From NCBI RefSeq assembly GCF_036417845.1, contig NC_089994.1, positions 16,262,001-16,326,000 of the forward strand: 64,000 bases of DNA. Direction: 5' to 3'. The notes beneath the pieces are model-generated. The model saw only the letters and a program-made list of their open reading frames with translations, searched no databases and was not told where the DNA came from. Source of the DNA: Apteryx mantelli. Its lineage: Eukaryota > Chordata > Aves > Apterygiformes > Apterygidae. The number at the start of each line of letters is the position of its first letter. The first letter of the stretch is position 1. Made by a program: the position numbers and the translations under genes. Shown in pieces: positions 36,830 to 48,900 of the stretch.

Positions 36830-38860
36830 GGTATAAAATATGTATGTATTACCGCTGCTGTATCCAAGTTCCCAACATATAGTTGTCTCATTTAAGCATA
36901 GGAACATTTGGAAAAAGTCAGTCGTTTGCAGAAGAGCCACAGTCCAATACAAATAATTTACAAAAATATTTATCTCCAGTCCTGTGTAGTTTGTTCCACT
37001 ATTAGATGAGTGAAAAACTTGTTTTAAAGGGTAAAGAATGTACTTAACTAACTGAATCTGCAGTAGGGAAGGAGATAACTGGCAGCTTCAAAAGGAAAAC
37101 TGATCAGTAGGTGGACTCTTGACCTTCTTGAAAAAGGTGAATATTTTACATTCACTTTGGTGGATCCCATATTTTAGGCCTTCTTTTTAAGGCTGTTTTT
37201 GTACAACTCGCATGCGGCTTCAAGTGGTTTTTACATTGATAAAATCTTAAACACCGTAAAATATTAAAAAAAAAATTAGCTCAAATATAAATCAGTGCTG
37301 TTCTTGTACAGTCACTGCAGAAAGTGTGTTACTTAATGAGGAATTCAGTAACTAATAAGATAAGTAGCTGCTTTTTTGCCCTGAATAGAGAATTCATACT
37401 CATACTATGGACATTGTATGTGACCTGTATAGTAGAATGTGCATTGGTTTCACAGAGAAGCAAAATGAAAGCACTTTATCTTGGAAGAACATATTCACTG
37501 AAGTAACTAAGTACAAGTTAAAATAATCCTAAGAGGTATTGTTCCATGCCATCTGAGCAAATGCAAGGGTACCTCGGTCCTGCATGTGCATCGCCCCTCA
37601 TCAGTATTTGTGTGCTCAGCCTTGCCAGCTTTATGAATTCTAGAACAAATCTCTTAATATTCACCATTCTTAAAACCTTACCTCCCAGAGTCAGACAATT
37701 ATGAGAGCTGAGACCTCAGTTTTGTGATAGTCATCATGGTCACCACAAAGAGCTGAAAAACCTAATTCCTCAAGGCTTAAAAACATAGTGCAAAAAAACT
37801 GAATATATTTATTTTTAATTATTATTGTGGAGGTTAACCTCATTATGTGGGGAGTCTTTTATACCTGAGCGTAGCTAATCACATCAGCAGGTGCTTATGC
37901 CTGAACTCTGCCTTGGATTCAGCGACAGGTAGTCAGAGGCTGATGTAAGTTTGCCAGTGCAAACCTAAATGCAGGCATGGGCAATTTTAAGTTGTACTGG
38001 CTGAATTAAGCCATGCAAATACTGAGGAAGCTTTGGTGGCTTAGCTAACTTCCAAGCTTGCACATCCTTGGGGTGAGTCATGCTTGTAGGGCGTTGAAAG
38101 GAGAAACCTAAGTCCTATGGTTGGATTACTTTGACTCAGTTTCCACATCTCCCCATTTTTTCTCCCTGACTCATGCAATGATGTTATGCTCAGTCATTTG
38201 CCTGCGGACAAATGAGGCATGCTGGGTCACAGGGAAAGTTATGGCTAGGCTTTTAACAGGAGTGGATAGCTCAGTGAGGCTCCAAAAATAGTATACCCCT
38301 CCAAACCCCCAACCCAGTGCAGTAGCCCCACTTGTGTGCTTCCTCATACCCAGTGCAGCACCAAGCGCTCACAGCCCAGCCTGGCTGGCTGCACTTCGCA
38401 GGTCAGGTCGCAGCAGGAGGGGCACAGGAGTGCTGCCCATCAAGCACGCACCACAAAACTGGCTGCAAGCAAAGGGCCCCGCTCTGGTGGCCGGTGCTTT
38501 CCGTGCTCTTATCAAGCTCTGATCCTCGCAAGGGAAGGAAGCTCGCCTGTGTCAGCAAGGAAGTGTGATCTCACAGCTGCTTGAAAGAGGGCAGCATAGC
38601 ACAGAGGACTCGAGAGGGCTTTACTTGCAGTGCCAGCCAATGCAAAGGGAGAGGGAGGGGGGGAGCAAACAAATCCCCCAACCGTGTGCGATTTCAAAGC
38701 ATATTCTCCTGCGTGGCTGTGTTTCTGCAGGGAGCTGCGCTCCCTGGGCGGTGCGAGCTGCAGGCCTCCCCTCTGGCTTCCCCTTCTCGCACCGCCTCTG
38801 CTACCTCATTTCCTGCAGCACAGGCAGAGCAGGAAGGTTTACTGCAAGCTGGTCACCGCT
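36830..38860. other. Intergenic region between GPN3 and ARPC3
   Basis: About 2 kb. The first 1.4 kb is AT-rich. From about 38280 composition becomes GC-richer toward ARPC3 exon 1, but without a dense CpG island. No exon is recognised. Confidence 0.5.
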
Positions 38861-38902
38861 CCCCTCTGCCCGGCCCTGCCGAATTGCATCCTGCCCTTCG
38901 AG

Positions 38903-41900
38903 ATGCCGGTGAGGGGGATCCGCTGCACTCGCACCGGCACGCTGCGTGCTTGGCCTGCCCCAGCTGCTGGGAGAGAGGGCAGGAGGGCTTGGGGGAGGGC
39001 GGGCAGGCCTGCGAGGGCAGATGGGTGTTACACCCACTGCTGGGTGTAACAGGGCTGGGGTAGGGGGGAACAGGCTTTACTGCTTGGGTCTGACCATGGG
39101 CAGCTGCGTGCAGGAGAGACGGGGCTGTAGCTGCAGGAAGCCTTGCTGGGAAAGGGCAATTGCTGTTTATGGGAGGCTGCTGCGAGGCTGGTATCCTCCT
39201 CTTCCTCTTCCTCCTGTGAGGGATCCTGCCTGCATCTCTGGGGTGCAGCTAGCTGTGTTTCTGCAGTTAGGAGCCTGGCAGTGCCCCCCCAGCCACATCT
39301 CTGGGCACTCCCAGCTGGCTCCCCTGAGAAAGATGGCATTAAAGCAGTGCTTTACCATGGTTTAGTTCATACCATCTTCCTCATGATGAAATAAACTGAT
39401 TTCCTGCTAGGTGCTGCTTATGCTGTTGCTGCCCCTCAGTTGCACTCCCCTGCTCCCCAGACCCCTGCAAAATGACTGCTGGGACGAGATGAAGGCTTCC
39501 TAGTGGCCTGGAACTGCACAGTGTGAATGTTTGGAAGGTGCCTTCAATTAGACTCGTCAGTTTTTAAAAATCTGTTTCCCAGGAAGAATCTTGTCTTTTT
39601 TTTTGTCACTGACAAATGCCAGTTTTAAAGTGCACAGGCTGGTCTATTTTGGTATTTTGTGGATATGCGATAAGCCTGGATTTGTTTATTATTATCTACT
39701 ATTATTAGTTAGACATGGAATAAAATACAACTTTTTTTAAGGACCAAGTAACTTAAAAAAATTAATTTTCCCTCATACACTTCTATAATGGAAAGCCCAG
39801 TAACTTAGGCAGGAGAACAGGGCTGTTACCACCTCAGAGCTGTGCCGAGTGGGCTTAGACAGCCTGAGGGTAAGCAAATGCATGTAGATCTACCATACCA
39901 GTTTTATCATATCTTCCACCACTGCTACCATAAACAGTGTCTGTGATGATTCTTTTATGGTCTTCACCAGAATGTCATCGAGAGTTAGGCCTAATTTGAA
40001 AAGAGGCAATCGTTTGTGCAAAGTAAAATTGCTGGAAGCATCACTAACTAAACTCTGAATCCTATTTAAGGGACGCCCAGGAGACACTTCAGAACAATTT
40101 ATGTTGCCACGAGGACAATGAAATGCCTATTTTCAGTAACATTCATAGCTAGCCTTCCCCTCTGTCCATAGGCTTACCATTCAACTTTAATGGATTCTGA
40201 TACCAAGTTAATTGGAAACATGGCACTGTTACCCATCAGAAGCCAGTTCAAAGGCCCGGCACCTCGGGAAAGTAAGTTTACAATAATCTCTGAAAATTTG
40301 TTTTCATATTGCTCGTAATCACGTCACAGTTTCTTCAAAGCCAGCTCTAGCACTGCTCTGGTATACTGGGCATCTCAAGTATATGCTTTCTATCAATGTC
40401 CCTGAGCAAATGGGATGAGAAAATTATGACCAAGATTTAACCAGGCCTTTTAGATCTTGATTCTCAGAGTGAAGAAAGAAGCCATGGTTTAACAATGGAG
40501 TGCTTTTCACTTGGTAGAGGAGGAAAAACATTTTTAAATGTTTAAGTGGTGCAAACCAGGAAAAATAATTACTATACAACAGTTATCTGGAAAAACTGTG
40601 CTGCCTACTCCCTAATTCTCTTGCTTTAGAAATTAAAAAAAAAAAGCCTACAGTTACTATTTTCATGCTTCCTCCTCGGGTGCTCTACAGTCAAGTTCTA
40701 CTGTGGTTTTTCAGTAGGCTTTGAGGACTTGTAACTGGTGTGAACCCTCTGACGTAAGAGGAAGTAGAGGTTGAGCTAAAGAGAACTAGCACTTTGGGGC
40801 TGAAGCTTTAGAGTCTCTGCTGTGCTGAAGGATGAGGAGTAAGAGAGAGAGCACTTTAGGGTACGCAGCTTCAGAAATTGAAACTTAAATCCTGGCATCC
40901 AGAGTCCACTGAAAAGTTTTACAGGTAGCCTGAAACAGATTCCACTTCAGCACTTCAAGTAGCGCTTCCCAGGCATATCTCACAGTAGTGTGGTGTTTCA
41001 GTTTGAAAAAGGAAACATTTCTGGATTTAGGCAGTCTTGTGTTTTAGCAAAAGAAGGTGAAAGTTGCAAGTGAGCTTGCGACTATATATTGTCCCCTCCT
41101 TTTTTCAAAGAGGATAATGAAGAAGTTTGATTGTGGTGTTGTACTTTCTCCAAAAGTATTTGTCTGCCCTCAGAAGAATTTTATGCTGATAAATTACTCA
41201 ACTGGTAGCAGGAAACAGTATGAAATTGCTGAATTGTTGCCCTTTGTGAAGTGAGAAGCCATGGGGGAAAGGAGGAGAAGGGAATTAAAATTCCTGCTAA
41301 AAGTAGGAAGCTTAAATATTAAGGTCTGAATTCACCAGTCTTTCACACTGCAATAGTTACAGCATACTGGTGTTTTCTGCTGTTTGTAAATAGCAAGATA
41401 TTTTCTTTGCAAGAATAATTGTTTATGTACTTCAGTGAATGAAAGTTATGGCTGAATGTAGTATGCTGGTCCACTGTTTAACTCTCCATTTCTTTTTTGT
41501 TAGCTAAGGACACAGATATTATAGATGAAGCCATCTACTACTTCAAAGCTAATGTTTTCTTCAAAAATTATGAAATTAAGGTAATTTTTTGAGATACTGT
41601 GCATTCAGAAAGTCTTCAGAGATTTGGTGCTGTGCATATAAATTTATTTGCAATACAATAGTTCTACCAGTTAACAAAAACACTCCTTCCTCTCACTTAA
41701 CTTTTTAAGTTCGGTAAATGTCTTGAATTGCTAATTCCTCTCTTGTGAGGAAACTGTAGGCCAAAAATGGCCTGAACTCATTCCTGTTTTAAACTTTTAT
41801 CAGTTCTATAAAGTCTTCCTTACTCTAACAGTGCTTGAGAACTGTGCTTACTTTTATTTTGCAGAATGAGGCTGACAGAACATTGATCTACATAACCCTG

Positions 41901-43858
41901 TACATTTCTGAGTGCTTGAAAAAGCTGCAAAAGGTAAGAGAACAGAAATCTGAGTGAAGGAGGGAAACTGAATCTGTTCTGGAGATTGCATTTAGGAGAA
42001 TGTTTGATGATATTCTCCTCCTATTGGCACAAATAATACTGTTCACCTCAGTCCCAGTTGTCAGATCCACAGATATTCCAAAGCTGTGGATTGCCAAAAA
42101 GATGTTACATTGCTATCCTTGATGAATCCTTATACGTTACAGATAGATGAAATGTTTGGGTCTAATGCTCCGTAAGCTTTTGTTTATATCTTTAATCATT
42201 TGCCTGTTTTTTCCAGTGTAACTCCAAAGGCCAAGGAGAGAAAGAAATGTACACATTAGGAATCACTAACTTCCCAATCCCTGGGGAGCCTGGCTTTCCA
42301 CTTAATGCCATCTACGCCAAACCTGCCAACAAGCAGGAGGAAGGTAAGAATAAAAAAAAGACCTCTGAAGGCTTGCTTTGGCCTGGTGTTTACCAGCTGC
42401 ATTCTTGTGGCTATGACTAGAAAAGTGACCCATACAACTGCACCTTCTAGATCTGTAGTTCTGTCTTTGAGTGCACCGTAACCCAGATTTTCTGACCTCG
42501 GGGGCCCATGACTCCCCTGAATCTATAGATCCAACAGAACCAATAAGGAGTGACTCTGCCTCTTACATTAACGTAATCGCTAGCTAAATCCTGTAACTGA
42601 GCCCAAGCCAACTGCTGTGCTGGCAGAACAATAGGAAGCCCACAACAATGAGCAAAGGTAACTAAGAGAAGAAAACAGTTTAGATGGTTGTCTTTACCGA
42701 TACAAGTATCGTAACAATCCCAAGTATGGCTGCAATTTGAATAAACAGACTCAGCCAGCCAGTGAGTGCCTGCAGATGTGCAAACTTGCATTTTCTGCTT
42801 TAAGCAGTTATATCTATTGCTTCCCTGTTAAATTCAATTTGACTTGGTGCTGCCTCAGTTTACACCCTATTTTTCGCTTCTGCTGTGTTTCAGAGGTGAT
42901 GAGGGCCTATTTGCAGCAGCTGAGACAAGAAACTGGTCTTCGGCTTTGTGAAAAAGTATTTGATCCTCAAAGTGACAAGCCTAGTAAGGTAAGAGTTTAA
43001 TGGGATATTCACAGAATTAATGAGAGACTTGGTTTGTCTTTCCAGAAATATGTGGAGAGAAGTAAGATGATGGGGTGAGGGATGAGATGTGGGTAACTTT
43101 GGAGCAAGCTTCCCTGGTTTTACAAGGCTAGTGCAATAGCAGACTGCAATTTATCAGTAAATTTAATTTGTAATGTGCCAAAACAGCAAATGCCATTTTA
43201 GGTTACTTTAAAAAGCAAGGTGGTAATAAGTGTGTCTGGTTAAATTCTTTAAAGTATTGCATACTAGTTGTTGGCTGAGGATTCTTTAAGTTTTCAGGTA
43301 GAAATTCTCAGGCATGGAAGATACTGTTCATCTTTCCAGTGGGCTCTGATTTGATGACTTCTTTGAAGTATACCAGTCTGCTTCATATCCAGATTAAAAA
43401 AATAGACAATCAAGGCATTAATTACCTGCTGTCTGTGCATACATTTCATGTGTAAACATGACTGCATTTAACATTAAAATTAGGCTAACTTTGTTTCAAA
43501 AGGATAGTTTGCTGATGCATCCCTTTTGTTTATTATTATATTGGAACAAATAGTAGAAAGTTGAATGTCCGACTTTATTTTGATGTCTACAGCCCTATAT
43601 TATAATTCCTTGGGTCCACTAAGGTCATCTTGATCACCTGAAATTCCAGTAGAAACCAGCATGGAAAATTGAATGTGCAAAACTGGATTCTTAACATTTG
43701 CCATTTGTCAGAGGTTGAACACCTGAAGTTCTCATTTTGTTTATCTCATGGAAGCTACTGTTGTGTGTCTTCTGATTTTGTACTTGCTTTTCCAGTGGTG
43801 GATCTGCTTTGTGAAGAGACAGTTCATGAATAAGAGTCTGTCAGGTCCCGGGCAGTGA
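38903..43858 (+). CDS. ARPC3: Actin-related protein 2/3 complex subunit 3 (p21-Arc), 7 coding exons
   Basis: ARPC3 is the 21-kDa subunit of the Arp2/3 complex, which nucleates branched actin filaments. Exons: 38903-38908, 40172-40271, 41504-41580, 41865-41933, 42217-42343, 42894-42988, 43796-43858. They sum to 537 nt, or 178 residues, the same length as human. The first coding exon contributes only ATG CCG (Met-Pro), followed by a good GTGAGG donor. That split matches the exon structure I recall for the mammalian gene. The rest is nearly identical to the mammalian protein: [59 protein letters not shown] at the C-terminus. There is no paralogue problem. Unlike the neighbouring genes, the promoter has only moderate GC content with few CpGs. 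Confidence 0.97.
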
Positions 43859-44053
43859 AGAAGCAAAGCAGCAACAATGTCAGGCATTTCCACAAGTTGT
43901 ATAAAGTATTTTGCCTTTATTTCGGATATATTTTGTACTATGGAAGAATTAAGTGCTTATGAAGAAAAAAAAAATCAGTCAATGAGAAAAATACAGAGAT
44001 GAAACAAAAAGATCATTTGAGTACTGTAACCCAATATTATTAAGCTGGTGCTT

Positions 44054-44059
44054 AATAAA
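44054..44059 (+). terminator. ARPC3: ARPC3 polyadenylation signal (a second at 44274)
   Basis: AATAAA about 200 bases after the ARPC3 stop. A second AATAAA at 44274-44279 could give a longer 3' UTR. Confidence 0.7.
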
Positions 44060-44289
44060 TGATTTCTAATATGCTGTTTCAGATGCAGGCTGCTTTATTA
44101 TCAGTGGCTACAGCTAGCATTTAAAAACAGGCTTCTGTCTAAAGAGAGAGATGTGTAGGGGGCTGTGTAATTGCTCTGCTGGCTAGAGTTTCGCTGTCAT
44201 GTGTCCCTGGAAAACATGCCTCTCGTGCTATGTTGTCAAGTGCAGTGATTTTTACTTTTTTTTTTTCCCCCCCAATAAACTTAGCTTGT

Positions 44290-45300
44290 AATTATTGTGG
44301 TAACTGCTTTACGTCTTCAAAGAAATCCAAGTTTTGTCTTTGGGAAAAGGCCTTCATTACTGTGTAGTGGGAAAGTAATCAACAGGAAGTGAATCATTCC
44401 TGTGAAAACAGGGGATTAATACCAGGGCTGTAGCCTGCAGCAGTCTGCAGTACATGTTTTCTAACAGGTCCTCCTTTGCAGAACAGTGCTCCATTGTAGA
44501 AAAACTCCTTCAAAGGGTATCATGAACAGATTACATACAACTTAGTCCAAGGCTGCCTTTGTGATGGCAGGTTCAGTCAAATACAACCACAGCATGATCC
44601 TGGCAAAACCTGAGAGTTTTGATCAACCAGATGATTTACTGAAAAAGTGTGAATCTGAGTTCAGCATATTCTCCTGAGCTGTTCCTTTCTTTTCTGGTAG
44701 CACTTATGGCTCTCTCTCCCTACAGTACTAACATGCTTTTTTTGTGTTACTACCACCGGACTTCATATGGAGCAAGGTATGGCCTGGCCCATTTGTCTTT
44801 TGAGAGCTGTACTCTTCCCCAGGCAGCTACTATAACAGCATGTTCTTAGAAAACCAAAAGCTCCCACTGGTTTAAATGGGAGTAGCAGTCACAGGACAGT
44901 CATGTTTTGCATTCTCCTTTTTGCAGTAAATAATAAAGGGGGAAAAAAAATAACAAACAGTTTGGTAAGCATACAGAAAAAAAATCCCTGACATGACTGA
45001 ATTGATGTTGTGTGGCAGTTTAACTGCAGTTTTACTGGTGTGTGGAGTCAGCTTTCCTTTCAGCTTATACCTCATAGTTAATGGGGGCCCCAGCGAGGCC
45101 TCTCCCCTGCTCAAGGCCCAGAAGAAACCTGTGAGGGTTCCTGCCTGTGAGGTTACATACACTGCACGCTAGTGGTCTTTTAAGGATCTTTCTCCTCAGT
45201 TACCTATTTCTAGAGGCAGGTGCTTCATGATCTCCGAGACCTCTGTCACACTTAGCTGCCATGGCCAGTTGATTTAACAGCCTCGGGAGGAAGAGGGCCA
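44290..45300. other. Intergenic region between ARPC3 and ANAPC7
   Basis: About 1 kb of mixed composition between tandem genes. I see no exon or recognisable repeat. Confidence 0.5.
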
Positions 45301-45960
45301 GCCGCAAGAGCTGTGCAGACAATGGGGGTAGCACGAACCTCTTCCCGGAAGCCGCACGGTGAAACCGAACTGCGGCTTCGGCGCTCTAAAATGGAGTCGC
45401 CCCCCTCAGGCGGCGAAACCGCCCCGCCCCGCCCCGCGCCTCAGGGCGCCACCGCCCGCTCCTGCGCACGCGCGGCGGCGGCGGGGGCCTGGCGCTGTGC
45501 CGGGCTGCCCGGCCGCGTGCCTGTCGGACAGCGCGCCTGTCGGGCAGCGCCGCGGGCGGCTGCGGGCGGCGGCGCGCGAGGCCCCCTCGGTGGCGCCATT
45601 TTGGAGTGGCGGCGGCGGCAGTGCCGGCGGTGCCTGGTTCTCGTCCGCGTCCCGCTCTCGCCGGCAGCATGAGCGTGGTGGAGCACGTACGGGAGATGGC
45701 GTCCGCTGGGCTCCACTCCAACGTGCGGCTCCTCAGCGGGCTGCTCCTCACTATGAGCGGCAACAACCCGTGAGTGGCTGGGGGGGGGGGGGGAATGCTG
45801 ACAGGACCGGCGCCGCCGCGGGCGCTGAGGGGGAGGCCGGGCAGGAGAGCGCAGGGCCCGCTCCTGTCCCCGGCCCTGCCCGGGCTTCGGCCGCGGGGCC
45901 GGGGAGCCGCCGCGCAGCCCGCGGCGTGTGGGGGCTTCCCGGCAGAGAGGCAGCGGGTTT
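45300..45960 (+). promoter_or_regulatory. ANAPC7: ANAPC7 CpG-island promoter
   Basis: CpG-dense island ending within intron 1. A GCGCCATTTTGGAG segment at about 45593-45606 contains GCCATTTT, the reverse of a YY1-type AAAATGGC site. It lies about 65-75 bases before the start codon, a common position for that motif at TATA-less promoters. A poly-G run follows at 45780-45793, just inside intron 1. Confidence 0.7.
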
Positions 45961-48900
45961 CTCCTTTCCTGCCGAGGGTGCCCCGCGCGGGGCACGGCTC
46001 TCCGACTGACTCTGGCGATTGCTTTTCTCTCTCAGGACTTCCCTGTGAGGTAGCTTCTTATATTTTGGATGGTTTCTGAGGAACTTATTAAAGCCACAAT
46101 ACAGTTCTGAAACTTTAACTTATTAACATTTCTGTAAGCGCGTTGGAATTCTTAAAAAGATCGCTTGTAAAATGTAGGATGTAGATTGGGGCCAGGATAG
46201 CTGTACAGGAGCTGGGTTGCCTTTTAAGCCCGAGTCTGTTCAAGCAAAATGTGCTTTAATGGGCCTTTGCAACATACGGCTTGTTATGGGGAGGATGGAG
46301 GCCACTCCATTATGGAAAGCAGTGGCCAAGCAGCTAAATATAAGTTGTTTTTGCTGATGATGTGTCAAAAATGGCTTTTACCTTTGTATGGTGATATCAG
46401 AAAGTGGCAAGATGATACCTTTGTGAGGAGATAATACCAGTTATCCTGGGACCCTTCCAATGTAGTAAAGAAGCAGCAACAGTTGGAAGTTGAAGCCAGA
46501 TAAACCCAAGCTAAAAATACTTTGGATCTGTAAGTTTTTGTTCTTATGCGGCTAGCTCATCTCCACCTCTCTGTTTGCGTTTCTTCTAGGGAATTGTTTT
46601 CACCATCTCAGAAATACCAGCTCCTTGTATATCATGCTGACTCTCTCTTCCATGACAAAGAATACAGAAATGCTGTAAGTAAGTATACAATGGCCTTGCA
46701 GCAGAAAAAGGCGTTAAGTAAAACTTCAAAAGTAAGACCTTCTACTGGGAATGCTGCATCAACTCCCCAAAGCCAGGTATTTAAAAACTAACTGATGTGC
46801 TACATCAGATGGTCATGCACACCTTACAATTAATTTTGCTAACTTAATATTGTCGCATCAGATAAGACTTGCATTAAAGAAACCAGATCTTTAAGAATGT
46901 TTTATATTTAAAATATCAGTGTAGTGCTTTCTAGTGAAAAACTTAATTTGATCCTGAACATGAGATTTTAGTACATGTAATTCATGCTTTTCATTTGTAG
47001 ACAAAAGCAATATGAGCTAGCAGTAGGCTATACTGGTAGCTTTATTGCACTGCATTTTGTTAACAGTAGTGTAAACATTAATGAGAAGCTTTATTCACAT
47101 TTTTTTAGACAACTAAAACAGCATCATGCTTCAATGTTTGTTTGTTTGTTTTTTTTGTTTGTTTGTTTTTTTCAGTGTTTACCATCTGAAATTGAAGTGA
47201 AATATAAAATGGCTGAGTGTTATACAATGCTGAAGCAAGACAAAGATGCCATTGCTATCCTTGATGGGATTCCTTCCAGACAGAGGACCCCAAAGGTTGG
47301 TTCTGGCAGACATTGGTCACAAATACTTGATCAGCTTGTCTTGAATCTGTAGTCAAAAATGAAAATGTAGCTTATAGGTATAATGATATTGTGTGTTAGT
47401 ATTTGTTTTGGGTTAGTTAAATGTTGCTTGGAAACACTTTGTGAAATTAGCTTAAGTTAGTTGAGTTTATTTAGTATCTTTTCTTTAAAACCAGACAAAC
47501 GTTGTATTGCCTCTGTTGGAAAGAATTCACAAAAAGGTGAGGGAGTTAAATATTTATCTGCATCTTTACTCATTTGTGTGAATTGCCTGGTTAACTCTTC
47601 AGTACTGCACATGGCAGTTACAGAATTTTGTTTATGTACAAGGATGAAGAAACCTTTTTTGATACTGAGAGTTTGTTTAATACTTGTATATCCACACATA
47701 AGGTTTGAAATCTCTACTATCCATAAGTGAACGGTGGTCCCTTTTTGGATGTTCTCATATGTTGTTTTCATTGGACAAAGAGTAGTAGCTGGTCTATACG
47801 AAAACAATGTGGATTGCATCTATAGAAATGCTTATGTGATTGCAAACAGTTGAGCTACTGCAAATTAGTAAGTGATTCCCACATAGCAAAATAAATAGCT
47901 TGCTGCAGTTCTGAGGCAAACATATAAATATGAGAGCTTAACCAGACGTTTAAATTACTGTACTGTCCTTTGTAGGAGGAGCCAGGTACAGTCCTAGTTT
48001 CCATGGAGGAACACTGGACAGGAGGGACACACTGTCCAAAGCTAGTGTGGAAGCGAAGATATGTAGCCTAGTTAGCTCACAAGGTTAATTGTTCTGTAGG
48101 GCATCCACTGTTAGCCAGCCAAGGTAATTTGCTAAATTGTGATTGTATTAAAACATTTGTTTGAATCGTGCATAGTTGCACCAGAGAATGCAGTGCGTAA
48201 GAAATGAAGTGCTACTCCTCATCACAGAGTGTGAGCCATGTGAGATCCTTGAACATGTTAACAGTATTCCTGTATTGTGTTAGCAGTGTATCTGGCCTGG
48301 ATTCTGGTAATGTCTAGGCGTACTGTCCAAATGCCAACTTATAGAACAGAAAAAAAGGAAGGATTGAGAAAAGCAAACTTTTTACCCATGCACACTAGTA
48401 AAATAAAATACTATAGCAAAAACCAACTAGTTGTGCTGTGTAGAGCTCAGATCGTTTCTGTTCTTTCATCATCATCATCATTTTATTCAGAAGCTAAATG
48501 GAAACTTTCTCTGCCTTCCTAAGCTAATTCTCTCGAAGACTTCCATTGGTATGGAGAGAACAACTGAAAGATGTAATGTAATGGATATGCAGGTCCTTCT
48601 TGGCATCATATATAAACGCTTGCCCATCTTATGACTTCATATATGCAAAACACTGAGATTTCAAGATGCACTGTGCAAATAGAAAAGAATGTAAATTTTA
48701 TCTTTGGACTCAGAAAGAAGAAACAATTTTAATTTTATAGTATGCAGTATGTTATAGTGATTTTGGAAGAACAGGTAATTTTATCTTCTGCCCAGAACAG
48801 GTGGGAGGGAGGCAGGCATGCTTGAAGACAAAGTTGTGACTTTTTCTTAGTATTTCTCCTTTCTCATAATTGACTCTACCAATGCTTCTATTGCTTGTAG

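Noticed and set aside
45386-46009. GC-rich frames of 120-216 codons at the ANAPC7 promoter
   Set aside because: They overlap the CpG island and exon 1 in other frames, with repetitive Arg/Ala/Pro translation typical of GC-rich chance frames.
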